NCBI RefSeq assembly: GCF_900460345.1 | Contig: NZ_UHHW01000002.1 | Span: 1,860,001 to 1,924,000, forward strand | Direction of reading: 5' to 3' | Length of the DNA: 64,000 nucleotides | DNA from: Trueperella pyogenes | Lineage (GTDB): Bacteria; Actinomycetota; Actinomycetes; Actinomycetales; Actinomycetaceae | In this document: positions 18,075 through 27,251 of the stretch, piece after piece | Layout of the letters: the number at the start of each line of letters is the position of its first letter | Numbering within the stretch: the first letter of the stretch is position 1 | The notes under the pieces: generated by a model | What the model saw: the letters and a program-made list of their open reading frames with translations, nothing else | Told to the model about the DNA's origin: nothing | The model's database searches: none | Made by a program: the position numbers and the translations under genes

Positions 18075-19001
18075 CTAGTCAGATTCCTGCAGTTCTTTCT
18101 GTTGTCTGTTTGAGTGCTGCCAGTTGCATGCACGTAGAATAGCGATGACGAGTAGGCATATCGTAGCTATTGGAAGAAGATAGGTGATCGCGGAAAAGCC
18201 GATGCGTGTCGCTAGCGAGGTATCAATTGACTCGGTTGCTAGAAGTGAGAAGTTCCAAGCCATGTGCCCGATCACGAGTGGGCTGATCATTGCTGTTTTG
18301 CGATAGAAAGCCACGGTAAATACTGCCAGCGGAAGCATAGCTAACACGATGGACAGCGATCCTCGGTGAAGGTGGAGCATGGCCCGGATCAATGCCGATG
18401 CGATAAGGATAAATCCCCAACTGCGTTGATAACGGCGAGCAAGTAGAGCAAGGAGTCCAACATTGACGATCTCTTCTGCGCCGCCGACGACGATAGGGGT
18501 GAAAAATGCCAGCAGCGGGTCATAGCCGGTATAGTCCGGTTCTTGGAGATTGTCAGCGTAGCCTGGCTGGCTAAAGAACGTATCGATACCTAGTTGTTGA
18601 AAGAGTGGGGCGAGATTTCGTTGGAAAGTGCCGAATGTGGCCAAAAGACAATATGTACTAAGCGCTCCTACAATCCAGATAAGCAGCCGATGCCGTAACC
18701 AGGCACGCGTCCGTTCTTGAGGTTGGCTTCCACCTAGACCCCAACCGGCGCGCTGCATGGCATATAACGTGATCCCAGCACACATAAACCACAGCGCACC
18801 GGCAATAAACGTTTTCAGCGTGCCAGTGACGAACACGTTCGCGACAAACCAATGAGGATGATCTGCCACGATCTGGGGAAAGAAAAAGGAGACAACATTG
18901 TCCCATAAAAATGCCGCTGTGGGCAGCAAACCAACTAATCCAGCAACCGTTAAAAAAGCATGCGATCTATTGCGCAACCCCACACCCCCAAAAACCAGCA
19001 C
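18075..19001 (-). CDS. CPBP-like intramembrane protease family protein (degenerate motif)
   Basis: The GTG start at 19001 lies 4 bp after the stop of the small secreted gene. The 308-residue protein has about eight membrane segments. It shows the CPBP/Abi pattern: a di-glutamate motif (GGAEEIVNVG, near residues 173-182) lacking the usual Arg four positions on, an RAMLHLHRGS segment for motif 2, and IGHMAWNF for motif 3. CPBP proteins are membrane proteases linked to bacteriocin self-immunity or maturation. The region is visibly more A+T-rich than its surroundings, which suggests transfer. Function is uncertain. Confidence 0.7.
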   Translation of the reverse strand: MLVFGGVGLRNRSHAFLTVAGLVGLLPTAAFLWDNVVSFFFPQIVADHPHWFVANVFVTGTLKTFIAGALWFMCAGITLYAMQRAGWGLGGSQPQERTRAWLRHRLLIWIVGALSTYCLLATFGTFQRNLAPLFQQLGIDTFFSQPGYADNLQEPDYTGYDPLLAFFTPIVVGGAEEIVNVGLLALLARRYQRSWGFILIASALIRAMLHLHRGSLSIVLAMLPLAVFTVAFYRKTAMISPLVIGHMAWNFSLLATESIDTSLATRIGFSAITYLLPIATICLLVIAILRACNWQHSNRQQKELQESD

Positions 19002-19005
19002 ACCC

Positions 19006-19311
19006 CTACCTGTCTTCTAAAATCGGCTGCTGGTCAAAAGTACACGCCCATGTCGTACCAGCCGGAATACACGGATAACAAATATATCTGACTCCTCCTT
19101 TCCACGTGATGATTCCCCCGTGTTTGGCAGGATAACCACCAAGATCGGAATAGAGGACACACCGTGAAGGATTCGGATTCTTCCACAAAGGTTCAATAAC
19201 AGGGTGTGCTTCGTTGGGTGAATTTATCTCATTACTGTGCAGGCTGGTGGTCGAAAGCTGGAGACCTGCGGACACGAGGGCGAATGCGGCGACGATTGTT
19301 GCACTTTTCAA
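19006..19311 (-). CDS. Small secreted cysteine-containing protein (unrecognised)
   Basis: TTG 19311 is supported by an AGGGGG site 5 nt upstream. The 101-residue product has a signal-peptide-like N-terminus (MKSATIVAAFALVSAGLQLS). Its mature part is about 75 residues, with four cysteines (RCVLY, YICYPC, WACTF) and a glycine-rich core GYPAKHGGIITWKGG. Four Cys in an exported mini-protein suggest two disulfides. It precedes and nearly touches a CPBP-like membrane protein gene. A bacteriocin or toxin with its partner is possible but unproven; I do not recognise the family. Confidence 0.6.
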   Translation of the reverse strand: MKSATIVAAFALVSAGLQLSTTSLHSNEINSPNEAHPVIEPLWKNPNPSRCVLYSDLGGYPAKHGGIITWKGGVRYICYPCIPAGTTWACTFDQQPILEDR

Positions 19312-19800
19312 ATTGACCCCCTAAGTAAACGGGACACTCAGACTTAGACCCTGGGGTGACCCTAATTAAGCTCCCTGTTATGTTATGTTACACACAGATT
19401 CAGTAGTCTGTAAATCACGTCAGAATGGCTGCCTATTAGGGCTTGTTTACGGTCGGCTTGATAATTTGGCAAGTTGCTCTCACTTTAGAGAAGTGCCAAA
19501 AACTGATTCATGGGTATCAGGCCAGCACCAGTAAGGATAAGATGAACTCAATCAACTCCCTCTCGTGAATGCCCTAGGTTCTTACAGCAATTTAGTAGGT
19601 AATAACTAAGGCTGGTTAGCCGATAGCCCTAGTGATCTATGGGAATTGCCGTTACTTTCCGATTCTTGTCGGTTACCCAATTGTTTGCGCAGCCCTAGCA
19701 TAAGGATCCTAACTTCACCTAGCAGTGTGATAGCACGAACGCAAGCCAGCCGCGAAGCAAGGCGCCTGCCAACCGCCCGCACGCTACCGCGCGGCGAAGC
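19312..19800. other. A+T-rich intergenic region without a recognisable gene
   Basis: These 489 bp lie between the small secreted gene and the AGCS transporter stop. They are richer in A+T than flanking genes and contain several GCCCTAG or CCCTA words (near 19570, 19630 and 19690), but I see no coding frame, tRNA or strong hairpin. They may be decayed or acquired DNA holding the promoter for the secreted-protein gene at its left end. Confidence 0.4.
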
Positions 19801-21330
19801 CTACTGCGCGGCCTTGGCCGAGTCCACGGCGCCTTCCCACACATTGCCCTGGAGCTCACCCGGCAGCCCTGCCGTGCGCGGTACGAAGACCGGCTCGATG
19901 ACGCGGCACGTGCAACCGACGTCGTGAACCTCTACAAAACCGGCCCGAGAGATAGCAGCCTTCTGCCGCTCGTAGTCACGAAGCGCAGCCATCACCCAGT
20001 CAGATAGCGAAAGCACGGCAACCAGGTTGAGCACGGTCACCACGAACATCGCCAAATCCATGAGGACCCAGACGAAAATCAAGGCGAGAGTCGCACCCAC
20101 AAAAGAAAAGGCGATGATGGACACCTTGCCCGCCACGTGCCACGCCTTCGATGCGCGCAAGAAGACCAGGTTGGCCTCCCCATAGGCGAAGGCGCCCAGG
20201 ATCGAGGAAAAGCCGAAAAAGAAGATCATGATCGCTACGGGCCACGCCATCCAGGATCCCATGGTCGAGGTGATAGCGGTGGTGGTGAGGTGACCGGCGT
20301 CGTCGGCGGTGGCGGTAGCAAGATCGAGGGCGCCGGAGGTCATGATGATGAAACCGGTGGCGGTGCAGATGAGGATCGTGTCCACGAACACGCCAAAGGA
20401 CTGGATGAGGCCCTGCTGGACGGGGTGGGCCACGGTAGCGGTCGCGGCCGCATTCGGATTGGTGCCCATGCCGGCCTCGTTGGAAAACAGGCCGCGGCGC
20501 ATGCCGTTGACCAGCGCGGCAAGCACTCCACCCGCAGTGCCCGCGAGCGCCTCGCTCAGGCCGAAGGCGGATGCGAAGACGTCGGCGAAGAAGGCCGGCA
20601 CGCTTCCGATATTCATCGCGACGACCACACAGGCGATGAAGAGGTATACCAAGGCCATAGCCGGAGAGATGATCTCGGTGGCGCGAGCAACTCCGCGCAC
20701 GCCGCCTGCGACGACGAGGGCGGTCAAAACGGCGACGACGAGGCCGGTCACCCAGGTCGGGGTGCCCTGCGCGGCGTTGAGCACGCCAGCAATCGTGTTG
20801 GATTGCACCATCGGCATCGCCACGAACATACAAAACACCATCGCCACGGAGAAGACCACGGCGAGCGGGCGCGAGCGCAAGCCGCGCAGGATGTAGTTGG
20901 ATGGGCCGCCGCGAAAAGTGCCGTCGTGGTGCCGCGATTTGAAGATTTGGGCGAGGGTGGCCTCCGCGAATGCAGTGGCCATGCCGATCAACGCGACGAG
21001 CCACATCCACAACAACGAGCCCGGCCCACCCAAGATGATCGCCAGCGCCACACCGGTGATGTTGCCGATGCCGATGCGGGTGGCCATTCCCATGGCGAAC
21101 GCTTGAAAGGAGGAGATTCCGCCTTGCGCACCTTGGCGGGACCTGCCCACGTAGCGCAGCATGTCGCCGAAGTGGCGGATCTGCAGACCGCGCCCGCGCA
21201 GGGTCAGATACAGGCCGGTACCAGCCAGCATGACGATCATGATCCACGCATACAGCCAGTCGCTCGCGGGGGAAAGAACGCCGACCACGGGGCCGGTGAC
21301 GCGATCGAGCCAGTCTTGTAGTGCCTGCAT
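19801..21330 (-). CDS. Sodium:alanine/glycine symporter (AGCS family)
   Basis: I chose ATG 21330, 6 nt after an AAGGA site; ATG 21333 is the alternative. The 509-residue product has the AGCS hallmarks: a GGISSFQAFAMGMATRIGIGN segment (split here for readability: GGISSFQAFAM, then ATRIGIGNITGV), FAEATLAQIFK, GGPSNYIL and NGMRRGLFSNEAGMGTNPNA. These transporters import alanine or glycine with Na+. About eleven membrane segments are visible. Its tail after the last helix is about 70 residues with two cysteines. It stands alone, and a long antisense frame over it is a codon-bias shadow. Confidence 0.93.
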   Translation of the reverse strand: MQALQDWLDRVTGPVVGVLSPASDWLYAWIMIVMLAGTGLYLTLRGRGLQIRHFGDMLRYVGRSRQGAQGGISSFQAFAMGMATRIGIGNITGVALAIILGGPGSLLWMWLVALIGMATAFAEATLAQIFKSRHHDGTFRGGPSNYILRGLRSRPLAVVFSVAMVFCMFVAMPMVQSNTIAGVLNAAQGTPTWVTGLVVAVLTALVVAGGVRGVARATEIISPAMALVYLFIACVVVAMNIGSVPAFFADVFASAFGLSEALAGTAGGVLAALVNGMRRGLFSNEAGMGTNPNAAATATVAHPVQQGLIQSFGVFVDTILICTATGFIIMTSGALDLATATADDAGHLTTTAITSTMGSWMAWPVAIMIFFFGFSSILGAFAYGEANLVFLRASKAWHVAGKVSIIAFSFVGATLALIFVWVLMDLAMFVVTVLNLVAVLSLSDWVMAALRDYERQKAAISRAGFVEVHDVGCTCRVIEPVFVPRTAGLPGELQGNVWEGAVDSAKAAQ

Positions 21331-21523
21331 CATTTTTCCTTCGTTGCGATGTGCTGCCGTCATATAGTTTCCCATAAAGTCCTAGGTTGAGCCGGAAATG
21401 ACCAGGTTATGAACCGTGCGGCACGATTCGGCGCCCTGAGGTTGCCTGTTTTCTTGGAAAAGCATTTACTCCTCACGTACTCTTGCGGTGGTAGCTATTC
21501 ACGATTTCGGAGGCACACGCCCG

Positions 21524-22153
21524 ATGGCTGGTTTCTTTGGCCGTTTTGTTACTCGGTACAAGGTTCAAGAACTTCTCGATGAGCAGGCAACCCACCTGGC
21601 TCGATCAGCTCAGATCTTAGCTGACATGGTGAGCGCGGATTCCGCCGCACGCACTGAGCTCAACCGTCACCTTCATCAGGTTGAAAATGAGGCCGACTCG
21701 GCCAATCATCTCGTCTTGCAGGAAATCGGCTCCCGATTCATCCTCCCGTATGACCGCGGTGATCTGATCGAACTCACCGCCCAGATCGACACCTGCGTGG
21801 ACATGATTGACGAGGCGGGCAACAACCTGGTTCTGTACAAGATTGGCGAAGTTCACGGTCGCCTGTTCGAGATGACGGACATCATCATCCAGTGCGCCGA
21901 GCACGCCACGACGGCGGTGGGCAAGCTGAAGAAGATCGAGCCGTCCATCCGCACGGAGTGGCTTGAAATCAACAATCTGGAGAACCGTGCGGACCAAATT
22001 TATCGCGAGCTCGTCACTGATCTTTTCGAGTCTGACCGTTCCGGTAAGGAGATCCTCGCCCACAAGATCACGCTGGATTCTTTCGAGGCTGCAGTCGATT
22101 CTTTCGAGACGCTCGCCAGCGGGATCGAGCTGCTCACGCTCAAGGAGTCGTAA
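21524..22153 (+). CDS. DUF47 / PhoU-like Pit accessory protein
   Basis: I chose ATG 21524, with CGGAGG about 10 nt upstream; GTG 21488 has no site. The 209-residue all-helical protein matches the DUF47 family: MAGFFGRFVTRYKVQELLDEQ at the start (read in two parts, MAGFFGRF then VTRYKVQELLDEQ), the metal-binding HQVENEADSANHLV repeat, and a second NNLENRADQIYREL. It typically regulates or assists the Pit phosphate transporter encoded next to it. The gap to pit is 3 bp, so they are coupled. The downstream pit is frameshifted, which would leave this protein without a partner unless it serves the second PitA. Confidence 0.9.
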   Translation: MAGFFGRFVTRYKVQELLDEQATHLARSAQILADMVSADSAARTELNRHLHQVENEADSANHLVLQEIGSRFILPYDRGDLIELTAQIDTCVDMIDEAGNNLVLYKIGEVHGRLFEMTDIIIQCAEHATTAVGKLKKIEPSIRTEWLEINNLENRADQIYRELVTDLFESDRSGKEILAHKITLDSFEAAVDSFETLASGIELLTLKES

Positions 22154-22156
22154 GCC

Positions 22157-23159
22157 TTGGACCCGATTCTTGCGTTAGTGATCTTCATCGTCGTTATCGC
22201 ATTTGCTTTCGACTACACCAACGGCTTTCACGACGCCGCTAACGCCATCGCCACCTCTGTGGCGACGCGCGCTCACCCCGCGCGTCGCCCTCATCATGGC
22301 GGCCTGCATGAACTTCCTCGGCGCGTTGCTGGGTACGGGCGTGGCCGAGACGATCGGCTCCGGGATTGTGGAGGTCACGCCCGCCGACGGCGTCTCCGGG
22401 CTTTTCGTCGTCATCGCGGGCTTGATTGGCGCCATTATTTGGAATTTGGTGACCTGGTATTTCGGCCTGCCCTCCTCGAGTTCGCATGCGCTCATCGGCG
22501 GTCTTGCCGGGGCTGGGCTGGCGGCATCGTTCACGGTGCACTGGTCGGTGATTGGGATGAAGGTGATCGTCCCGATGTTCCTGTCTCCGTTTGTGGGCTT
22601 TGGCTTGGCCTTTTTCCTCATGTCGTTTATCCGCTGGGCATTCCAGAATGCGCCGCATAAGTCGACGATGAAGAGGTTCCGGATCGCACAGACGATTTCG
22701 GCTGCCGCGATGGCCCTCGGCCACGGTTTACAAGACGCGCAAAAGACCATGGGTGTGGTGGTCATCGCCCTGGTGGCGGGCGGCTATCACGAAGGGGTTG
22801 CGGTTCCACTGTGGGTCAAGCTCGGCGCGGCGAGCGCGATCTCGCTTGGAACGTATTCGGGTGGCTGGCGCATCATGAAGACGCTGGGCACGAAGATCGC
22901 CGATCTTAATCCGGCCCAGGGCTTTGCGGCCGAGGCCGTAGCTGCTTCCGTGCTGTATACGACGGCGTTCATTTGGCACGCTCCGATTTCGACGACGCAC
23001 ACGATCACGTCGTCGGTGATGGGCGTGGGCGCGACGACGCGGCGTTCGGCCGTGCGCTGGTCAACGGCAGGCAATATTGTCGGAGCCTGGTTTATTACTT
23101 TTCCGGCGGCCGGCGTCGTTGCGGCGCTGGTGAGTTACCTGCTTCATCTCTTCATGTAG
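22157..23159 (+). pseudogene. pit: Low-affinity phosphate transporter Pit, frameshifted
   Basis: TTG 22157 follows an AAGGAG site. The first frame encodes a correct Pit N-terminus (FDYTNGFHDAANAIATSVAT) and then runs into unrelated sequence; the remainder, from ALTPRVALIMAACMNFLG to the end (23159), is in the next frame. The break lies in a GC dinucleotide tract at 22266-22272. Restoring two bases (one more GC) gives ATRALTPRVAL, the expected family sequence. The C-terminal half keeps the second Pit signature (ISAAAMALGHGLQDAQKTMG). Without frameshifting or slippage the product is a short N-terminal fragment. A sequencing error cannot be excluded. An intact pitA is at 57786-59423. Confidence 0.85.
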
Positions 23160-23188
23160 TCGGCTCACGTCCCTAACCCCTGCGAATA

Positions 23189-23230
23189 GTGCTTTTCCTC
23201 TGGTTCGCCCCCGTAAATCGGGAAAAGTAC
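23189..23230. terminator. Possible terminator between pit and pstB
   Basis: GTGCTTTTCC and GGAAAAGTAC pair at nine of ten positions across a 22-nt loop in the convergent gap between pit and pstB. Weak but well placed. Confidence 0.35.
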
Positions 23231-23252
23231 AGAGGTTAAGCACGCCGCCGTG

Positions 23253-24029
23253 TCACCCAAAGCGGCCGGAGACGTAGTCCTCGGTCTCCTTCTTGGCGGG
23301 ATTTGCGAAAATCTTCTCGGTGTCGTCGAATTCGACGAGGTGGCCGGGCTTGCCGGTCCCGTCGATGTTGAAAAAGCCGGTCTTTTGGGACACGCGGGCG
23401 GCTTGCTGCATGTTGTGGGTGACGATGACGATCGTGTAGTCCTGCCGCAGCTCTTGCATGAGATCTTCGATGGCGAGGGTTGAAATTGGGTCGAGCGCCG
23501 AACAGGGTTCGTCCATGAGGAGAACCCGCGGCTTGACGGCGATCGCGCGGGCGATGCACAGGCGCTGTTGCTGGCCGCCGGAGAGGGACGAGCCGGGGCG
23601 GGCGAGGCGGTCTTTGACCTCTTCCCAGAGGTTCGCCCCGCGCAAGGACTCCTCCACGATCCGTTCGCCCTCCTCCTTGGGCAGTTTCTTTTTGTTGAGG
23701 CGCAGCCCGGCGAGCACGTTGTCTGCAATCGACATGGTGGGGAATGGGTTTGCGCGCTGGAAAACCATACCGACGTGCTGACGCACCTGCACCGGGTCGA
23801 CGCCGGGGCCGTAGATATTTTTACCGTCGATCTCTACCGTGCCTTGGACGTGTGCGCCTTGGATGACCTCGTGCATACGGTTGAGCGAACGCAGGAACGT
23901 GGATTTGCCGCAGCCAGAAGGACCGATGAGTGCCGTGATGGAACGGGGCTCGATGTCCATATTGACGTCTTTCACGGCGAGGAAGTCGCCATAGAAGATG
24001 TTCAGGTCGCGGATTCTAACTTCAGACAC
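23253..24029 (-). CDS. pstB: Phosphate ABC transporter ATP-binding protein PstB
   Basis: I chose GTG 24029, 5 nt after AAAGGA; a frame extending to 24833 overlaps pstA. The 258-residue ABC ATPase has Walker [10 protein letters not shown] (about residues 33-41), the PstB-typical [14 protein letters not shown] signature [14 protein letters not shown] and Walker [14 protein letters not shown]. It energises high-affinity phosphate import. It is the last gene of pstSCAB. No phoU follows it here. Confidence 0.97.
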   Translation of the reverse strand: MSEVRIRDLNIFYGDFLAVKDVNMDIEPRSITALIGPSGCGKSTFLRSLNRMHEVIQGAHVQGTVEIDGKNIYGPGVDPVQVRQHVGMVFQRANPFPTMSIADNVLAGLRLNKKKLPKEEGERIVEESLRGANLWEEVKDRLARPGSSLSGGQQQRLCIARAIAVKPRVLLMDEPCSALDPISTLAIEDLMQELRQDYTIVIVTHNMQQAARVSQKTGFFNIDGTGKPGHLVEFDDTEKIFANPAKKETEDYVSGRFG

Positions 24030-24058
24030 GAAAATCCTTTCTAGGCTAGGGCAGACCA

Positions 24059-24940
24059 CTAATTTTTGCCCTTGGGGGCGAATTGCTTGGCGACCCAGCG
24101 GGCTGACAGGTTGAGGACCAGGACAACGAGGATGAGGAGGAGTGCCCCAGCCCAGGCTTCGGCGGAGTTTCCGGAGATGTACTGGTTGTAGACGTACACC
24201 GGGAGGGTATACATCTGGTGTCGGAAAATATTGTAGTTGTAAAAGTCGGTGGTTCCGGCGGTAATCATGAGCGGTGCGGATTCGCCGATGACGCGGGCGG
24301 TGGCGATAAATGTGCCGGAGATGATGCCAGAGGCGGAGGTGCGCAGAACGACGCGGATAATGGTACTGGCCTTGGACACACCGAGGGCGTAGGAGGCTTC
24401 GCGCAGTTCGGCGGGGACGAGGCGCAGCATTTCTTCGGTGTTGCGCACGACGATCGGCGTCATGAGGACGACGAGCGCGATGGCTCCCGCAAAGCCGTTC
24501 TTGAACTGTGCTTGACCGAATATCGCCTGGTTGATCAGGGGGATCATGGCGGCGGCGAAGAGGCCAGCCACGATGGAGGGGATTCCGGTCATGATGTCGA
24601 CCATAAAGGTGATGGTTCTCTTGAGCTTGCCTGTGCCGTATTCGACCATGTAGACCGCGGTGAGGACGCCGAGAGGGACAGCGATGAGGGCGGCTGTGCC
24701 GGTGATCAGGAGTGTGCCGACGACGGCGTGGCCTGCACCCGTCACGGAGCCTTCCAACGACTGGCCGAACGTGGTGGCGGTGAAGAAACCACCTGCACTC
24801 ATGCGCGCCCACCCCTGGACAAGCACGGTCCACAGCAGCGAGATCAGCGGAACGACGGCGACGACGAAGGTGCCGACGATGAGTGCGGTCATGAGGCGAT
24901 CGACGCCGTGGCGTCGTCGTTCAGTGGTCATGAGGGTCAT
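24059..24940 (-). CDS. pstA: Phosphate ABC transporter permease PstA
   Basis: I chose ATG 24940, 10 bp after the pstC stop and 8 nt after GGAG. The 293-residue inner-membrane protein has about six helices and the PstA loop [15 protein letters not shown] (EAA motif). It also has [11 protein letters not shown] and an [15 protein letters not shown] segment typical of the family. It forms the translocation channel with PstC. It lies 29 bp upstream of pstB. Confidence 0.95.
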   Translation of the reverse strand: MTLMTTERRRHGVDRLMTALIVGTFVVAVVPLISLLWTVLVQGWARMSAGGFFTATTFGQSLEGSVTGAGHAVVGTLLITGTAALIAVPLGVLTAVYMVEYGTGKLKRTITFMVDIMTGIPSIVAGLFAAAMIPLINQAIFGQAQFKNGFAGAIALVVLMTPIVVRNTEEMLRLVPAELREASYALGVSKASTIIRVVLRTSASGIISGTFIATARVIGESAPLMITAGTTDFYNYNIFRHQMYTLPVYVYNQYISGNSAEAWAGALLLILVVLVLNLSARWVAKQFAPKGKN

Positions 24941-24950
24941 GCGTGGGCTC

Positions 24951-25994
24951 CTATTGCGCGTAGCGGGCCACAATCGCGCGGGCAATAAAGTTCACCGCGA
25001 AAGTGATGACGAACAAGATCAGGCCGAGCGCGATGAGGAAGTCGGATTCGAGGCCGGAGGCTTCCGGAAAGCGGAGCGCGATCTGCGAGGCGATCGTGGA
25101 GTGCTGGCCGGGACTCATGAGCTTGAAGTTGATCATCATCCCTGGTGAGAGCACCATGAGCAGTGCCATAGTTTCGCCGAGTGCACGCCCGAGCCCGAGC
25201 ATGGAGGCGGACACGACGCCCGAGCGGCCGTGCGGCAAGACCACCATCTTGATCATCTCCCAGCGGGTGGCGCCCAGTGCCAGCGAGGCTTCTTCTTGCA
25301 GGCGTGGGGTTTGGAGGAACACTTCGCGCGACAGGGAGGTGATGATCGGCAAGATCATGATCGCCAGGATGATGCCGCCCATGAGGATGTTGCGGCCGGG
25401 CGGGACGAAGGTGGCGGCGTCGCCGGCGGGCCACCAGGAGTATTTTTGGGCCAGCTGAGACAGGCCGGACAGGCCGCCCTCCCAGCTGCCGTCGGCGGCG
25501 GGCTTGCCGGATAGGAAGGTGAGGATGGGCGTGAGGATACCCGAGAGCCACGTGAAGACCGGGCGCACGAGGGGTTCCAGCGTCCACATCCCCCACAGGC
25601 CGAAGACCACAGAGGGGATCGCGGCGAGGAGATCGATGACGTAGCTGAAGGCCGCGGCGAGTCGGCGCGGAGCGTAGTGCGAGATGAATAGCGCGACGCC
25701 GACGGCAAAGGGCACGGCGATGCTGAGGGCGATGGCGGCGGCGAGCAAGGTGCCAAATACCGTGGTGCCGGCGAATTGCCAGAAGTTCTGTCCGCGCGCG
25801 AAGGCAACCTCCTTGGCGATCTCCGCCCCTGGCTTGACGAGCACGTTGCCAGAAGAGAGCAGCAGGAAGATGAAGACCGCCGCCAGCAAGACGAGGATAC
25901 CGATTCCAGAGGCGGCCACGATACCCCGGAAGATCCGGTCGCCGGGACGTGCGCCTGGCGCAAAGCCAACGGTCGCTACGGTGTGGGAACGCAC
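24951..25994 (-). CDS. pstC: Phosphate ABC transporter permease PstC
   Basis: I chose GTG 25994 because GGAG lies 5 nt upstream; the frame continues to 26270 but overlaps pstS. The 347-residue permease has a first helix at ASGIGILVLLAAVFIFLLL and the conserved AAIPSVVFGLWGMW segment. It has the EAA loop EEASLALGATRWEMI and LGRALGETMALLMVLS near the C-terminus. A periplasm-side loop rich in Gly/Trp (KPAADGSWEGG) lies between helices. It pairs with PstA. Confidence 0.95.
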   Translation of the reverse strand: MRSHTVATVGFAPGARPGDRIFRGIVAASGIGILVLLAAVFIFLLLSSGNVLVKPGAEIAKEVAFARGQNFWQFAGTTVFGTLLAAAIALSIAVPFAVGVALFISHYAPRRLAAAFSYVIDLLAAIPSVVFGLWGMWTLEPLVRPVFTWLSGILTPILTFLSGKPAADGSWEGGLSGLSQLAQKYSWWPAGDAATFVPPGRNILMGGIILAIMILPIITSLSREVFLQTPRLQEEASLALGATRWEMIKMVVLPHGRSGVVSASMLGLGRALGETMALLMVLSPGMMINFKLMSPGQHSTIASQIALRFPEASGLESDFLIALGLILFVITFAVNFIARAIVARYAQ

Positions 25995-26046
25995 GAGTGC
26001 TCCGATCTGGATGCGGGAGCCCAGGGCTGTCCCGCCCCTGTGACAT

Positions 26047-27165
26047 TTACTTGGTAATCTGCTCGATCGCGGCGAGTGCCTGGGTGCGCAGGGCCTGCGA
26101 GATGGGCGCGTTGCCGCCGTTTGCCGCAGCCGCGCTGGCCTGGCCTTCGGCCGAGGCCATATAGGTGAAGTAGTCCTTGACGATCGCGGCGGTGCTGGCG
26201 TCGTCGTACTGCGTGCAGGCGACCAGGTAGGAGACCATGACGACCGGGTAGGCTCCCGCCACAGTGCCATCGCGTTTGAGGTCCACGGTGAGGATCCGTT
26301 CGGTGGCGTCCTTGGCTGGCGCGGAGTTATCCACGATAGCGGCAGCAGCCTCGGGCGAGTAGGGCAGGAAGGAACCGGCTACCTCGACGGCGACCGTGCC
26401 GAGCTTGCCGATCTGGGAGGCGTCCGCATACGTGATGGCGCCGGGGGTGGAGGTCACGAGGTTGACCACGCCAGAGGTTTTTTCCGCGGACTGGGTGCCG
26501 GCGATGGGCCAGGTGTCGGAGGGCTCGTGGGGCCACGCCTTCGAGGACTCCACAAGGTACTGCTGGAAATTCTTCGAGGTTCCGGAATCATCGGCGCGGT
26601 TGACCGGGATGATGGGAATATCGGGGAGCGCGACGCCGTCGTTGAGCGCGGCGATGGCCGGGTCGTTCCACGTGGTGATCTTCTGGTCGAAGATCTTGGC
26701 GATAACCTCGGCGGACATGTTCACGGTATCGATGCCATCGAGGTTGAACGCGATGGCGATGGGCGAGATATAGAGCGGCACCTCGATCGGCTCGCTGCCG
26801 CAACGCTTGATGGCGGCCTGGATTTCGTCTTTCTTGAGCATCGAGTCGGTGGCGGCGAAGTCCACCTGACCGCTGAGGAACTGGTCTCGGCCTGTGCCAG
26901 AGCCGGTGGCTTCGTAGTTGACAATAGCGCCAGTTGCGGCGGTGAAGCTATCGCGCCAGGCCTGCTGGGCCTTGACCTGGGAGGAGGCCCCGGAACCATT
27001 GATGACTCCAGAAAGGGTGGCGGTTGCTAAATCGCCTGCGGTGTTTTGCGCCCCATTTCCCGCGGGCGCTGAGCAGGCAGCCAGGAGCGTGAGCGAGAGG
27101 ACGAGGCCAGCTGCTGTGCGGGTGCGTGCAGTCTTCACAGTTTTCCATCCTTTGATGTTGAGCAT
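26047..27165 (-). CDS. pstS: Phosphate-binding lipoprotein PstS
   Basis: The 372-residue protein has a lipoprotein signal peptide with lipobox LLAAC (Cys near residue 31). It has the phosphate-binding loop INGSGASSQ, the second site GSGTGRDQFLSGQVDFAATD, and NRADDSGTSKNFQQYL, all typical of PstS. It captures phosphate outside the membrane for PstCA. The start could be ATG 27165 (GGGAG upstream) or GTG near 27138 (AAAGGA upstream). A PHO-box-like direct repeat is 56-77 nt upstream of ATG 27165. It is the first gene of pstSCAB. Confidence 0.95.
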   Translation of the reverse strand: MLNIKGWKTVKTARTRTAAGLVLSLTLLAACSAPAGNGAQNTAGDLATATLSGVINGSGASSQVKAQQAWRDSFTAATGAIVNYEATGSGTGRDQFLSGQVDFAATDSMLKKDEIQAAIKRCGSEPIEVPLYISPIAIAFNLDGIDTVNMSAEVIAKIFDQKITTWNDPAIAALNDGVALPDIPIIPVNRADDSGTSKNFQQYLVESSKAWPHEPSDTWPIAGTQSAEKTSGVVNLVTSTPGAITYADASQIGKLGTVAVEVAGSFLPYSPEAAAAIVDNSAPAKDATERILTVDLKRDGTVAGAYPVVMVSYLVACTQYDDASTAAIVKDYFTYMASAEGQASAAAANGGNAPISQALRTQALAAIEQITK

Positions 27166-27220
27166 GTGGGAGAACTCCCTGTGTTCAACGCTAGGAGGTT
27201 CACGTGTCCGCTTTGCACAC

Positions 27221-27242
27221 GCACGGTGAACGGCAGGTTAAT
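27221..27242 (-). promoter_or_regulatory. PHO-box-like direct repeat upstream of pstS
   Basis: On the minus strand two 11-nt units lie in tandem, ATTAACCTGCC and GTTCACCGTGC. The second has the GTTCACC core of actinobacterial PhoP sites and the first a relaxed version. The position suits PhoP activation of pstS under phosphate limitation, as known in Streptomyces and Corynebacterium; binding here is inferred. Confidence 0.6.
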
Positions 27243-27251
27243 ACTGTGCGC

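Noticed and set aside
20137..21321. A 394-codon plus-strand frame antisense to the AGCS transporter
   Set aside because: His/Asp/Gly-rich shadow translation with no motif, over a clear transporter gene.
24937..26046. A 369-codon minus-strand frame starting right after the pstS stop
   Set aside because: Arg-rich out-of-frame shadow of pstC, although an ATG overlaps the pstS stop; the true PstC frame has clear permease motifs.
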